DNA from: Elusimicrobiota bacterium
GTDB taxonomy: Bacteria > Elusimicrobiota > Endomicrobiia > Endomicrobiales > Endomicrobiaceae
DNA length: 64,000 nucleotides
Assembly: GCA_017528425.1 (NCBI GenBank)
Contig: JAFXOV010000049.1
Coordinates: forward strand, 1 to 64,000
Direction: 5' to 3'
The notes under the pieces: generated by a model
What the model was told of the DNA's origin: nothing
The model's input: only the letters and a program-made list of their open reading frames with translations
The model's database searches: none
Shown: positions 34,488 through 43,991 of the stretch, piece after piece
Numbering within the stretch: the first letter of the stretch is position 1
Layout of the letters: each line of letters begins with the position of its first letter
Position numbers and translations under genes: made by a program

Positions 34488-35520
34488 ATATTTATTGTAT
34501 CCTTTTTCAATAATTTATTATTTTTTGTCCGAACTTAACAGAACTTTAACAAAACCAAAAAAATTGTATAAACCTGTTATAAGCGTAGGAAATATTACGT
34601 GGGGCGGCAGCGGTAAAACTCCCATGACGATTGAAGTTGCCGAATACATTTTAAGTTTAGGAAAAACTCCGGTAATATTATCAAGAGGTTATGCCAGAAA
34701 AAATCAAGCAGTAAAAAATGTTGTTGTCAGGGATAAAGAAAAAATTTTATCGGATATTTCCGATTCCGGCGATGAACCGTACATGATGGCATGTCGTGTT
34801 GACTGTCCGGTAATTGTAGGTGCTGACAGAATTGAAAGTGCGGAACTTGCAAGACAATTTAATCCTGATGTGTTTATACTGGATGACGGATTTCAACATT
34901 GGAAACTGCAAAGAGATTTGGATATAGTATGTATAAACTCTTTAAATCCGTTCGGTAACGGTATGACAATTCCGTCCGGTATTTTAAGAGAAAAAAAATC
35001 CGCACTTAAAAGAGCAAATCTTATAGCTTTAACAAATTGTGATTTGGTATCCAAAGACACACTTAATATTATAAAACAGGAAGTATTTAACATAAAAAAA
35101 GAAATTCCTTTAGAAGTTTCTTGTAAGAATTATTATGTTGTAAATATGTTTGACAATGTTAAAATCGAAGATTTAACTTTATTAAAAGAACAAATTTCGT
35201 TTGTTGTTGTTTCGGCAATAGGTTCTCCGGATAATTTTGTAAATACGGTTAAAAACTTAGGTTTGAAAATAAAAGATAAAGTATTTTTTTCTGATCATCA
35301 TAAATATAAATCAAAAGATATAACAGATATTTTAAACTTTTTGGATGATAACGAAAAAATTATAACAACCGCAAAAGATGCCGTAAAAATAAATGAAGTG
35401 ACCGATATGGACATGAAAGAAAAAATATATGTATTAAATGTCTCATTATCTTTTGAAAGCGGAAAAGAAAAGTTTGAAAAAGAAATAAAATCTTTATTGG
35501 GTGTAAATAATGAAAAATAA
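34480..35520 (+). CDS. lpxK: Tetraacyldisaccharide 4'-kinase
   Basis: 346 residues (E. coli 328). The N-terminal membrane-associated segment precedes the P-loop GNITWGGSGKTPMTIEVAEYI (about 37-57), followed by ILSRGYARKN and the Walker B-like FILDDGFQHWKLQRDLDIV (about 130-148). It phosphorylates lipid A disaccharide at 4', so the organism makes lipid A. It overlaps genes on both sides and places the whole cluster in LPS biosynthesis. Confidence 0.95.
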   Translation: MFKYLLYPFSIIYYFLSELNRTLTKPKKLYKPVISVGNITWGGSGKTPMTIEVAEYILSLGKTPVILSRGYARKNQAVKNVVVRDKEKILSDISDSGDEPYMMACRVDCPVIVGADRIESAELARQFNPDVFILDDGFQHWKLQRDLDIVCINSLNPFGNGMTIPSGILREKKSALKRANLIALTNCDLVSKDTLNIIKQEVFNIKKEIPLEVSCKNYYVVNMFDNVKIEDLTLLKEQISFVVVSAIGSPDNFVNTVKNLGLKIKDKVFFSDHHKYKSKDITDILNFLDDNEKIITTAKDAVKINEVTDMDMKEKIYVLNVSLSFESGKEKFEKEIKSLLGVNNEK

Positions 35521-36082
35521 AACTAAATTATGTCCGGCAATTTTTTTGGACAGAGACGGAACAATAAATCACGATAAAAATTATTTAAGTGATGAAAAAC
35601 AATTAAAATTATATAAACATATAGAAAAACCTCTGCTTAAATTTAGAGAGATGGGGTTCAAAATAGTTATAGTAACAAACCAGTCCGGTATTGCAAGAAA
35701 ATATTTTACTGTAACAAAATTAAAGCGAATTAACTCTAAATTAATAGAAATGCTAAAGAAATTGAAAGTGAAAGTAGATGGAATGTATTATTGTCCGCAC
35801 GGTCCGAATGATAACTGTGATTGCAGAAAGCCGAAAATCGGGATGGCACTGAAAGCGGCAAAAGAGTTAAACATAGATCTTAAAAAGTCTTATATGATAG
35901 GTGACAGTGTCAGAGATTACATCTTCGGTTACAATTTCGGCGGAAAAGGAATTTTGGTTCTTACGGGACACGGCAAAAAGCAGTTCGCAAAAGTGAAAGA
36001 TGAAAAGCAAAAACCTTTAGCAATCGTAAGAAGTTTAAGTCAAACGGTGGAGGTTATAAAAAATGATTATGAAAAAAATTAA
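35510..36082 (+). CDS. gmhB: D-glycero-D-manno-heptose-1,7-bisphosphate 7-phosphatase (HAD-IIIA)
   Basis: 190 residues, the GmhB length. HAD motif I FLDRDGTINHD (about 11-21), motif II VTNQSGIAR (about 51-59), a zinc loop YYCPHGPNDNCDCRKPKIGM (about 90-109; three Cys plus His) and motif IV MIGDSVRDYIFG. It supplies the heptose precursor used by the GT9 enzymes encoded in this window. Related histidinol phosphatases share the fold, but the zinc loop and context favour GmhB. Confidence 0.9.
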   Translation: MKNKTKLCPAIFLDRDGTINHDKNYLSDEKQLKLYKHIEKPLLKFREMGFKIVIVTNQSGIARKYFTVTKLKRINSKLIEMLKKLKVKVDGMYYCPHGPNDNCDCRKPKIGMALKAAKELNIDLKKSYMIGDSVRDYIFGYNFGGKGILVLTGHGKKQFAKVKDEKQKPLAIVRSLSQTVEVIKNDYEKN

Positions 36083-36938
36083 ATTTGTAATAATGGCGGT
36101 ACTTATAACATTACCTATTTATGCTCAAAAGAATACTAATGTATCTGCAACAAAAGAATTTTTTGAGTACAGTCCCGATTTTCAGTGGAGACAACTTGAA
36201 GGTTCTTTACCTGAAAAAGAAGATTTGGTTTTTGATGTTTACTGGAAATTTGTTAAAGTAGGTAAAGGAACATTGGAAATTAAAGGCATTGAAGAAGTTA
36301 ACGGAAGAACCGCATATCATATATATTCGGAAGCAAAATCCGCTCCGTTTTTTGATAATTTTTTTAAAGTAAGAGATACAAACCAATCTTGGATAGACAC
36401 GGAAAGTTTATGTTCTTTAAGATATCTTACCAATATTTCCGAAGGCGGTTGGAAAAAGTTCGAACAACTTGATTTCAATCATCAAAATGCAAGATTTGCA
36501 AGAAACGATGACGGAAAAATGAAATACGGAGACACCGTTCAATGGGTTCAGGATGTAATATCTTCTTTATATTATATGAGAACCATGGATTTGGAAGTAG
36601 GAAAAGAATATGTTTTTGAAGCCCATTCCGGTGATGATACATGGCCTTTAAAAACTAAAGTTATAGGCAGAGAAAAAGTTAAAGTTGAAGCCGGAACTTT
36701 TGATTGTTTAATATTACAACCTATGATCAGAGAAGATGCCGGAATATTTAAAGCTAAAGGTAAACTAAAAGTTTGGGTAACAAACGATGAAAGAAAAATG
36801 CCGGTACAAATGAGATCCAAAATTCCCGTTGGATCGATATGTGCGGAATTGTCTACATACAAGACAGAAAATAAGATAAAGCAGGAAGAAACCATAGCTA
36901 AAGAAATTTCTTCAGAAGAAGAAACAACTATAGAATAG
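36063..36938 (+). CDS. DUF3108 domain secreted protein
   Basis: 291 residues. The signal peptide ends at about PIYAQ (residue 21). The DUF3108 domain occupies about 40-265: EDLVFDVYWKFVKVGKGTLEI, DNFFKVRDTNQSWID, VEAGTFDCLILQPMI, KLKVWVTNDERKMPV. The Glu-rich tail follows. GGAGG 9 nt before the first ATG (36063) selects that start over 36069. Function unknown; a periplasmic lipocalin-like fold is likely for the family. It closes the LPS cluster and overlaps gmhB by 20 bp. Confidence 0.87.
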   Translation: MIMKKIKFVIMAVLITLPIYAQKNTNVSATKEFFEYSPDFQWRQLEGSLPEKEDLVFDVYWKFVKVGKGTLEIKGIEEVNGRTAYHIYSEAKSAPFFDNFFKVRDTNQSWIDTESLCSLRYLTNISEGGWKKFEQLDFNHQNARFARNDDGKMKYGDTVQWVQDVISSLYYMRTMDLEVGKEYVFEAHSGDDTWPLKTKVIGREKVKVEAGTFDCLILQPMIREDAGIFKAKGKLKVWVTNDERKMPVQMRSKIPVGSICAELSTYKTENKIKQEETIAKEISSEEETTIE

Positions 36939-36960
36939 ATTTTTATAAAAATTAAAATAG

Positions 36961-37077
36961 CGACCTTAATATTTTGGTTATAATATTGAAACTCAGGAAA
37001 TCGAGTACACCCTTACGGGATTCAAGTACACTTCATTCCTGAGTTTCTTCATTCTAACACAAAATCTTAAGGCCTTT
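36961..37077. repeat. Nested-palindrome intergenic element, copy B
   Basis: Outer arms 36963-36977 (GACCTTAATATTTTG) and 37061-37075 (CAAAATCTTAAGGCC) pair 13 of 15. The middle stem is perfect over 12 bp: 36989-37000 (GAAACTCAGGAA) with 37037-37048. The apical loop holds GTAC at 37006-37009 and 37027-37030 around CCC-TTAC-GGG. The stem sequence differs from the other copies. No ORF. It fills most of the 223-bp spacer between the LPS cluster and tsaC. Confidence 0.8.
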
Positions 37078-37105
37078 AACGGCAAAAGCAAAAACATTTG
37101 CTACT

Positions 37106-37111
37106 ATAATT
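37106..37111 (+). promoter_or_regulatory. -10 element for tsaC
   Basis: TATAAT about 50 bp before the tsaC start. No clear -35 at the right distance. Confidence 0.35.
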
Positions 37112-37161
37112 AAACTATGGTAGAATAAAACCACTATAGCAATAGGAAACTTATAATCGCA

Positions 37162-37785
37162 ATGAAAACAAAAATACTTAGCATAAAAGAAGAAAGTAAC
37201 GAATTTATTATAGAAACGACAAACGATATTTTGAAAAACAAAGGTATAGTTGTGTTGCCTACGGATACCGTTTACGGAATAATGACAAGTGTGTTCAATT
37301 TCGAAGGTCAAAAACAAATATATAAACTTAAACACAGGGCAGCAAGAAAACCTTTAATATTGATGTCCGACAACATTGAAACATTAAAACGGTTTGTTAT
37401 ATTTCCTAAAGGTATAGATAAAATTGTAATGGAGTTTTGGCCGGGACAATTAACATTAATTTTGCCTACCACCGAACTTGGTAAAATGTTGATAGGCGGC
37501 AGAGACAATTTAGGTGTAAGAATACCGAACTGTAAGATACTTTTGGATATTATGGCAAAGAACAATGTTCCTTTAATGACAACATCCGCAAATGTTTCCG
37601 GTAAAGACAGTGCAAAAACGGCTAAAACCGCAATAGATTATTTTGACAGCAAAATAGATTTGATAGTTGACGGCGGTAAATGTGAATTTTCGTTTGAATC
37701 AACTGTTATAGATATGGTGAAGTTCCCGTATATTGTTATAAGAAAAGGTTGTTTGGATTGCAAGAAACTGTTGGAATACATATAA
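37162..37785 (+). CDS. tsaC: L-threonylcarbamoyladenylate synthase (Sua5/YrdC family)
   Basis: 207 residues. YrdC motifs: GIVVLPTDTVYGIM at about 29-42, KHRAARKPLILMS at about 55-67, FWPGQLTLILP at about 92-102, RIPNC at about 120-124 and MTTSANVSG at about 139-147. It makes TC-AMP from threonine, bicarbonate and ATP for the t6A37 modification of ANN-reading tRNAs. The other t6A genes are not in the window. Followed by a clear terminator. Confidence 0.94.
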   Translation: MKTKILSIKEESNEFIIETTNDILKNKGIVVLPTDTVYGIMTSVFNFEGQKQIYKLKHRAARKPLILMSDNIETLKRFVIFPKGIDKIVMEFWPGQLTLILPTTELGKMLIGGRDNLGVRIPNCKILLDIMAKNNVPLMTTSANVSGKDSAKTAKTAIDYFDSKIDLIVDGGKCEFSFESTVIDMVKFPYIVIRKGCLDCKKLLEYI

Positions 37786-37838
37786 CGACAATTTATAATT
37801 TACAATTTACAATGTATAATTAACGACAAATATAAAGT

Positions 37839-37873
37839 AAAATAGGAAGAATAAAAATCTTCCTATTTTTTTT
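37839..37873 (+). terminator. Rho-independent terminator of tsaC
   Basis: Perfect 12-bp stem AAAATAGGAAGA/TCTTCCTATTTT (37839-37850/37858-37869) with a long T-run. Preceded by TTTATAATTTACAATTTACAATG-like repeat words at 37790-37815. Confidence 0.93.
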
Positions 37874-37904
37874 ATTGTAAATATTATATAATCATAAGAT
37901 AATT

Positions 37905-37910
37905 TATAAT
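37905..37910 (+). promoter_or_regulatory. -10 element for glyA
   Basis: TATAAT about 25 bp before the glyA start and before its GGAG ribosome site; another TATAAT is at 37887-37892. -35 sequences are weak for both. Confidence 0.4.
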
Positions 37911-37935
37911 AAAATTTTTGATATAGGAGTATAAC

Positions 37936-39171
37936 ATGGAAGATTTAAAGAAAGTTGATTTGGAAATTGCAAACATCATTGAAGAAGAACATCAAAGACA
38001 AGAAAATAATATTGAACTTATTGCCTCTGAAAACCATACATCAAAAGCTGTTATGCAGGCACAAGGTTCGGTTTTAACAAATAAATATGCCGAAGGATAT
38101 CCGGGAAGAAGATATTACGGCGGTTGCGAATTTGTAGATAAAGTAGAAACTTTGGCTATAGAAAGAGCAAAACAGTTGTTCGGATGCCAATTCGTAAATG
38201 TTCAACCGCATTCCGGAGCACAAGCAAATATGGCAACATTTATGGCATTGCTTCAAGCGGGAGATACCGTTTTGGGTATGAGCTTGGATCACGGCGGACA
38301 TTTGTCTCACGGTCATCCGATGAACTTTTCAGGTAAATTCTTTAAAATCGTTCCTTATACAGTAAACAAAGATACGGAAGTTATAGATTATGATGAACTG
38401 GAAAAAACAGCAAAAGAATGCAAACCTAAAATGATAGTTACGGGTGCAAGTGCATATTCAAGAATATGGGATTGGGAAAGAATAAGAAAAATCGCCGATT
38501 CAGTAGGTGCATATTTTATGGCAGATATTGCTCACTATGCAGGTCTTATAGCTGCGGGAGTATATCCTTCACCTGTTCCTTTTGCGGATGTAGTTACAAC
38601 AACAACACACAAAACATTGAGAGGTCCGAGAGGCGGTATCATTATGACCAACAGGGAAGACTTGGCAAAGAAAATAAATTCCGCTGTTTTCCCTGGAGTA
38701 CAAGGCGGACCTTTAATGCATGTTATAGCAGCAAAAGCAGTTGCATTTAAAGAAGCATTACAACCTTCATTTAAAGAATATCAAAAACAAGTTGCAGCAA
38801 ATGCTAAAGTGTTTGCAAAAACATTGGCAGAGGGCGGTTTAAGAATAGTTTCAGGCGGAACAGATTCACACATGTTCCTGGTAGATTTAAGACCTTTAAA
38901 TGTTACAGGTAAAGATGCTCAAATTACTTTGGAAAAAGCAGGAATAACGGCAAACAAAAACACAATTCCTTACGATCCTGCAAAGCCTATGATAGCTTCC
39001 GGTATAAGAATCGGAACACCTGCAATTACAACAAGAGGAATGAAAGAAAACGAAGTTATCAAAATTGCTAATTGGATAATTAAAGTGTTGAAAAATATAA
39101 ATAACGAAGAAGTAATAGCTGAAGTTAAAAAAGAAGTTACGGCACTTTGCAAACAGTTCCCGGTATATTAA
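37936..39171 (+). CDS. glyA: Serine hydroxymethyltransferase
   Basis: 411 residues (E. coli 417). Family landmarks: [11 protein letters not shown] at about 22-32, [18 protein letters not shown] at about 51-68, and the PLP lysine in [16 protein letters not shown] at about 217-232 (Lys near 224). It interconverts serine and glycine, feeding one-carbon units to folate; folE and folP further along the window make that folate. Own promoter and ribosome site. Confidence 0.97.
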   Translation: MEDLKKVDLEIANIIEEEHQRQENNIELIASENHTSKAVMQAQGSVLTNKYAEGYPGRRYYGGCEFVDKVETLAIERAKQLFGCQFVNVQPHSGAQANMATFMALLQAGDTVLGMSLDHGGHLSHGHPMNFSGKFFKIVPYTVNKDTEVIDYDELEKTAKECKPKMIVTGASAYSRIWDWERIRKIADSVGAYFMADIAHYAGLIAAGVYPSPVPFADVVTTTTHKTLRGPRGGIIMTNREDLAKKINSAVFPGVQGGPLMHVIAAKAVAFKEALQPSFKEYQKQVAANAKVFAKTLAEGGLRIVSGGTDSHMFLVDLRPLNVTGKDAQITLEKAGITANKNTIPYDPAKPMIASGIRIGTPAITTRGMKENEVIKIANWIIKVLKNINNEEVIAEVKKEVTALCKQFPVY

Positions 39172-39203
39172 TTTTTTGAGGGATAGATGTATAGAGGGAT
39201 AGA

Positions 39204-40373
39204 TTGAAAAGCATAGTATTAAAAAAAGGTGAAGAAAAAAGGGTAAAGTCGGGACATCAGTGGGTGTTTTCCAATGAAATAAAAGATGTCTTTGCTAAAC
39301 CGCAAACAGGCGAGATTGTGGAATGTTATGACAGTTCCAACAATTTTATCGGTATAGGATTTTATAATCCTCACTCTTTAATTGCTTTTCGTTTAATATC
39401 AAGAAAGAACGAAATTGTTGATACAAGATTTTGGAAAGAGAGAATACAAAAAGCTTACGATTTAAGAAAACAATTGTATCCTAACCAAAACTCGTTCAGA
39501 GTAGTTTACGGGGAAAGTGACGATATAAGCGGTTTCGTTTTAGATAAGTACGAAGATTATTGTGTCGCACAGTTTGTCAGTGCAGGTGCGGATAACAATA
39601 AACATGATATATTGGATGCAGTTCAGGAAGTAATAAACCCTAAAGGAATAATGGTAAGAAACGATTCCCATTTAAGGAAACTTGAAAATTTATCCGGCGA
39701 AAACGAAATATATTCAGGTAAAATTCCCGATGATATTTTAATAACCGAAAACGATATAAAATATTATGTGAACATAAAGTCGGGACAAAAAACAGGTTTT
39801 TTCTTCGATCAAAGAGATAACAGAAAATTATTCCAAAAGTATTGTAAAGATAAAAAAGTGTTGGATTGTTTTACACATACAGGTTCTTTCGGATTAAATG
39901 CTTTAAAAGGCGGAGCAAAAGAAGTTATATTTGTAGATTCTTCAAGACCTGCTCTTGAAATGGCAAACAAAAATTATGAAGCCAACGGATACAAAGATTT
40001 CAATGCACTTGTTGCCGATGCTCAAGAATACATATGTTCGCATCAGGCACAAGCGGAAAACTATGAAGTTGTTAATATAGATCCGCCAGGACTAATCAAA
40101 AGTAAAAAAGATTTTCATGCCGGATACAAACATTATGCAAAACTTAACGAACAAGCCATAAGATTATTAAAAAACGGCGGAATTTTTGCCACGAGCTCAT
40201 GTTCGCATCATTTATCTATGAGCGACTTTAAAAAAATGTTGCAGGAAGCAGTTTCAAAAGCCGGTAAAAGAGCGATATTCTTAGAACTTTCAACTCAGGC
40301 AAAAGATCATCCCATACTAATTTCGATGCCGGAAACGGAATATCTTAAGTTTGCAATACTGAAAATATTTTAG
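39204..40373 (+). CDS. Class I SAM-dependent rRNA methyltransferase, RlmI-like
   Basis: 389 residues with a TTG start preceded by GAGGGA; the duplicated string GAGGGATAGAT (39178 and 39194) lies just before it. An N-terminal PUA domain (GHQWVFSNEI at about 18-27) and EEHYR-like central domain lead to a Rossmann methyltransferase: KTGFFFDQRDNR at about 196-207, DCFTHTGSFGLNAL at about 219-232 and the catalytic DPPGLIKSK at about 293-301. Close relatives methylate C5 of 23S rRNA C1962. Target inferred from family. Confidence 0.92.
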   Translation: MKSIVLKKGEEKRVKSGHQWVFSNEIKDVFAKPQTGEIVECYDSSNNFIGIGFYNPHSLIAFRLISRKNEIVDTRFWKERIQKAYDLRKQLYPNQNSFRVVYGESDDISGFVLDKYEDYCVAQFVSAGADNNKHDILDAVQEVINPKGIMVRNDSHLRKLENLSGENEIYSGKIPDDILITENDIKYYVNIKSGQKTGFFFDQRDNRKLFQKYCKDKKVLDCFTHTGSFGLNALKGGAKEVIFVDSSRPALEMANKNYEANGYKDFNALVADAQEYICSHQAQAENYEVVNIDPPGLIKSKKDFHAGYKHYAKLNEQAIRLLKNGGIFATSSCSHHLSMSDFKKMLQEAVSKAGKRAIFLELSTQAKDHPILISMPETEYLKFAILKIF

Positions 40374-40376
40374 TTG

Positions 40377-40470
40377 AACAATTAAAATTGTTATGTTTGT
40401 AGTTGTCGTTAAACTTATAAACCTATAACCCCATCACCCTATAACCAACAAAACGTTTCACGTTTTGTTC
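40377..40470. repeat. Two short palindromes in the hpt spacer
   Basis: AACAATT-AA-AATTGTT at 40377-40392 and a 10-bp triloop palindrome AACAAAACGT-TTC-ACGTTTTGTT at 40447-40469. Between them CCTATAACCCCATCACCCTATAACC-like direct repetition (40423-40446). Not followed by a T-run, so not ordinary terminators. Confidence 0.6.
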
Positions 40471-40499
40471 TTGATTTATGTGTTGTTTTTCGTTATAAT
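40471..40499 (+). promoter_or_regulatory. Promoter of the hpt-ftsH-folE unit
   Basis: TTGATT (40471-40476), 17-bp spacer, TATAAT (40494-40499), 28 bp before the hpt ATG. Confidence 0.75.
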
Positions 40500-40527
40500 T
40501 TAAAGATAAAAATATATTGAAAAAATA

Positions 40528-41037
40528 ATGAAAAAGATAAAAGTTTTAATTTCAAGCAGCAAAATAAAAAATAAAGTAAATAAAATTGCACAACAGATAA
40601 ACAAAGATTTTAAAAATAAGAAGTTGGTAGTGGTATCGGTTTTGTCGGGCAGTGTTATTTTTTGCAGTGATTTAATAAGAAAATTAAACGTTGATTTTGA
40701 AATAGATTTTATAAGAGTTGCATCTTATAAAGGCAAAAAATCGTCCGGCAAAATAAAGTTCTTGTGCGATGTTGTTGAAGATATAAAGGATAAAGATATT
40801 TTACTTATAGAAGATATTTGCGACAGCGGAAGAACACTTTCTTATGTGAAAGATTTGTTCATGAAGAGAAAAGCTAACAGCGTAAAAATATGTACCTTTA
40901 TAAATAAGAAAGTTGAAAAATATAAACAAATCAAAATCGATTATTTCGGTTTTGAAATAAAAGATGAATTTGTTGTAGGTTACGGTTTGGATTATGACGG
41001 CAAATACAGAGGTTTGCCGTATATAGGCGTTATATAA
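40528..41037 (+). CDS. hpt: Hypoxanthine phosphoribosyltransferase
   Basis: 169 residues. PRPP-binding motif DILLIEDICDSGRTLSYV at about 90-107, flexible-loop region SYKGKKSSGKIKF at about 70-82, and the C-terminal FVVGYGLDYDGKYRGLPYIGV that closes the purine site. It salvages hypoxanthine and guanine. Gene order hpt-ftsH is common in bacteria (also with tilS, absent here). 15 bp to ftsH. Confidence 0.94.
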   Translation: MKKIKVLISSSKIKNKVNKIAQQINKDFKNKKLVVVSVLSGSVIFCSDLIRKLNVDFEIDFIRVASYKGKKSSGKIKFLCDVVEDIKDKDILLIEDICDSGRTLSYVKDLFMKRKANSVKICTFINKKVEKYKQIKIDYFGFEIKDEFVVGYGLDYDGKYRGLPYIGVI

Positions 41038-41052
41038 AGAGGTGTGTAGTTT

Positions 41053-43173
41053 ATGAACATGAAGATGAAGAAAAAAGATTCTTGGGGAATATTTTTTTGG
41101 GTAGTACTGGCTATAGTGTTACTTATATTTATGCAGAATTCCACCAAGAAATCCAATATAGAAGAAATGCCTTACTCTCAATTCAAACAAAGTGTTAAAG
41201 AAGGGAAAATCATAAATGCCGTTGTTACTCCCGAATTGATAGAGGGTGAATTTACCGATGCGGAAGGCAAACAAAGAAAGTATAAAACCGTACCGTTGGA
41301 AGATCCGAAACTTATCGAAGATATGGAAGAACACAAAGTTCAAAAGTTTTCCGGTAAAGCTCAAAACGGATGGTTAGGACCTTTGATTTTCAGTTGGGGA
41401 CCGATAATCCTTTTAATACTTTTCTGGTTATGGATAATGCGAGGTATGTCTGCGGGCGGAAAACAGGCAATGTCTTTTGCCAAGAGTAAAGCAAAACTTG
41501 CAGATAACGGTAAAAAAATAACATTTAAAGAAGTTGCAGGGTGCGAAGAAGCAAAAGAAGAATTGCAGGAAATAGTAGAGTTTCTGAAAAATCCTTCAAA
41601 GTTTCAAAAGCTCGGCGGTAAAATTCCGAAAGGAGTTTTACTTGCGGGTGCTCCCGGAACAGGTAAAACTTTACTTGCAAAAGCAGTTGCAGGTGAAGCC
41701 GGTGTTCCTTTCTTTTCTTCAAGCGGTTCCGAATTTGTGGAAATGTTTGTAGGTGTCGGTGCATCAAGAGTCAGAGATTTGTTTGACCAGGGCAGAAAGA
41801 ATGCGCCGTGCTTACTGTTTATAGATGAAATCGATGCCGTAGGAAGACACAGAGGTGCAGGTCTCGGCGGCGGTAACGATGAAAGAGAACAAACATTGAA
41901 CCAAATACTTGTAGAAATGGACGGATTCGATACTAAAGAAGGTGTTATAATAATTGCGGCAACTAACAGACCTGACGTTTTGGATCCGGCACTACTTAGA
42001 GCGGGAAGATTCGACAGACAAGTAGTAGTTAATACTCCCGACTTAAAAGACAGAGAAGAAATATTAAAAGTTCATGTAAAAAATATAAAAGTAGATAAAG
42101 GTGTGGACTTAAAAGTTTTGGCAAGAAGAACTCCCGGCTTTGTAGGTGCCGATTTAGCTAACCTTGCAAACGAAGCTGCACTTCTTGCAGCAAGAAAAAA
42201 TTTAGATGTTGTTACAATGAAATGTTTTGAAGAAGCAATAGACAAAATAATGGCAGGACCTCAGAAAAAGTCCAGAGTAATTTCGGATAAAGAAAAAAGT
42301 ATTATTGCTTACCATGAAGCAGGTCACACCATTGTTGCAAAAATGATTCCTAACACGGATCCTGTTCATAAAGTAACAATAATGGCAAGCGGCAGGGCGT
42401 TAGGTTATACATTACAAGTTCCGTTGGAAGACAAATTTTTAAGTTCAAAGTCGGAAATAGAAGCAAGACTTGCAATACTTATGGGCGGTAGAGTTGCGGA
42501 AGAAATTGTGTTTGGTGACATAACAACAGGTGCTTCAAATGATATTTCAAGGGCAACACAAATTGCCACAAAAATGGTTACGGCTTTCGGTATGAGCGAC
42601 AAAATAGGAACACTTGCTTTGGAAAAAGATACCGAAGAAGTATTTTTAGGCAGAGATATTTCGAGAACACAAAAACATTCGAACAAAACCGCGGAACTTA
42701 TAGATGAAGAAGTAAAAAATATAGTTACCACCGCAAAAAATAAAGCAAAAAAAATATTGGAAGATAACAGAGAAAAGTTAGACAATTTGGTTAAAGCTTT
42801 AATAGAAAGAGAAACATTGAACGGTGATCAGGTTAGCAAAATAATGAACGGTGAAGAGTTGGATCCTATGGAATCAAAGCCGGTAAAAAAAGAAGTTGTT
42901 ACCGAAGAACCGAAAGTTGAACCTGAAATAAAACCTGAACCTAAACAAGAAACTGAAATTAAAGCTGAACCTGAAACAGTGAAAAAAGAAGAAATAAAAC
43001 AAGAAGAACCTAAACAAGAAGAAAAAATTGAAGAAAAGATAGAAGTTAAAGAAGATAAAAAAGAAGAACCGCTAAGAGTAAAAAAGGCAAGAAAAACTAA
43101 AACGGAAACTTTTCAGAACGATTTGTTTGCAAAAATAGATAATAAAGAAGAAGATAACAATGAAGAAAAATAA
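41053..43173 (+). CDS. ftsH: ATP-dependent zinc metalloprotease FtsH with long acidic/basic tail
   Basis: 706 residues (E. coli 644). Two membrane helices (about 11-27 and 115-135) flank a periplasmic domain. The AAA core has Walker A GAPGTGKT (about 198-205), Walker B LLFIDEID (about 253-260) and the SRH; zinc protease motif AYHEAGH at about 418-424. Beyond about residue 605 there is an unusual tail of about 100 residues rich in Glu, Lys and Pro ([16 protein letters not shown]-like), ending in [12 protein letters not shown]. The protease clears misfolded membrane and regulatory proteins. It overlaps folE by 14 bp. Confidence 0.97.
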   Translation: MNMKMKKKDSWGIFFWVVLAIVLLIFMQNSTKKSNIEEMPYSQFKQSVKEGKIINAVVTPELIEGEFTDAEGKQRKYKTVPLEDPKLIEDMEEHKVQKFSGKAQNGWLGPLIFSWGPIILLILFWLWIMRGMSAGGKQAMSFAKSKAKLADNGKKITFKEVAGCEEAKEELQEIVEFLKNPSKFQKLGGKIPKGVLLAGAPGTGKTLLAKAVAGEAGVPFFSSSGSEFVEMFVGVGASRVRDLFDQGRKNAPCLLFIDEIDAVGRHRGAGLGGGNDEREQTLNQILVEMDGFDTKEGVIIIAATNRPDVLDPALLRAGRFDRQVVVNTPDLKDREEILKVHVKNIKVDKGVDLKVLARRTPGFVGADLANLANEAALLAARKNLDVVTMKCFEEAIDKIMAGPQKKSRVISDKEKSIIAYHEAGHTIVAKMIPNTDPVHKVTIMASGRALGYTLQVPLEDKFLSSKSEIEARLAILMGGRVAEEIVFGDITTGASNDISRATQIATKMVTAFGMSDKIGTLALEKDTEEVFLGRDISRTQKHSNKTAELIDEEVKNIVTTAKNKAKKILEDNREKLDNLVKALIERETLNGDQVSKIMNGEELDPMESKPVKKEVVTEEPKVEPEIKPEPKQETEIKAEPETVKKEEIKQEEPKQEEKIEEKIEVKEDKKEEPLRVKKARKTKTETFQNDLFAKIDNKEEDNNEEK

Positions 43174-43744
43174 AATAAAAAAAACATTTAATAAACAAAA
43201 ATTTCAAAAAGCTGTATCGATGATGTTGGAAGCTTTCGGTGAAGATACAAAAAGAGAAGGTATAAAAAGAACTCCCGAAAGAGTAGCTGAATTTTATGAA
43301 GAGTTTTTTGACGGGTACAACGAAGATATTGATAATATAATTTCCGTTCACTATCAAACGGAAGAATATGAAGAAATAGTTATCGTTAAAGATATACAAC
43401 TTTATTCAATGTGCGAACATCATTTGTTACCTTTTTCAGGTAAAGTTCATATAGCATATTTACCTAAAAAAGGCAGAATTGTCGGCGTTTCAAAATTGGT
43501 TAGAGTTGTAGAAGCTTTTGCTCACAGATTACAGTTGCAGGAAAGATTATCCGAACAAATTGCCGATACCATAATGAAAACCGTTCAACCTAAAGGTGCA
43601 ATGGTTGTAATAGAAGCCGAACATTTATGTATGACAATGAGAGGAGTAAGAAAACCGGGAGCAAAAATGATAACTTCCGCAATGAGAGGCATATTCTTAA
43701 AAGATGCAAGAACAAGAGCCGAAGCCCTTTCATTGTTGAAATAA
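43160..43744 (+). CDS. folE: GTP cyclohydrolase I
   Basis: 194 residues. The zinc and active-site motifs are complete: [13 protein letters not shown] at about 37-49, [19 protein letters not shown] at about 88-106 (Cys and His ligands), ERLSEQIAD and CMTMRGV at about 155-161 (third ligand Cys). It makes dihydroneopterin triphosphate for folate (or queuosine precursors). The ATG is inside the end of ftsH, so it is translationally coupled. Followed by element C, then folP. Confidence 0.96.
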   Translation: MKKNKIKKTFNKQKFQKAVSMMLEAFGEDTKREGIKRTPERVAEFYEEFFDGYNEDIDNIISVHYQTEEYEEIVIVKDIQLYSMCEHHLLPFSGKVHIAYLPKKGRIVGVSKLVRVVEAFAHRLQLQERLSEQIADTIMKTVQPKGAMVVIEAEHLCMTMRGVRKPGAKMITSAMRGIFLKDARTRAEALSLLK

Positions 43745-43774
43745 TAAAGACAGGTTATAAGTTCAATATATAAT

Positions 43775-43890
43775 AAAAAAGCAGAAATATTTTAGTTACA
43801 ACTTCAAATTCCCGAACCTCATGTACCGTTTCACTTGCGTACACTACGGTTCGGGAATTTTTTGTTTCACCTACAAATATTTCTGTTTTT
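43775..43890. repeat. Nested-palindrome intergenic element, copy C
   Basis: Best-formed copy. Outer arms 43782-43792 (CAGAAATATTT) and 43875-43885 pair perfectly over 11 bp, extended by A/T runs. The middle stem is perfect over 13 bp: 43806-43818 (AAATTCCCGAACC) with 43848-43860. The apical loop of 29 nt holds GTAC at 43822-43825 and 43838-43841. Linkers GTTACAACTTC and TTGTTTCACC match the other copies. Its outer arm differs completely from B, D and E. It lies between folE and folP. Confidence 0.85.
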
Positions 43891-43991
43891 TTTCTATCCT
43901 TACATTTTAATGATTAATGTTTTTTTCTTTTTTTGATAAAATATGTATCATAAATAAAAATTTTAAATTAATAATTGCTAATTGTAAAAAA

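Noticed and set aside
43917-43991. Longer folP start at 43917
   Set aside because: The added 25 residues come from AT-rich spacer, have no ribosome site and no family similarity.
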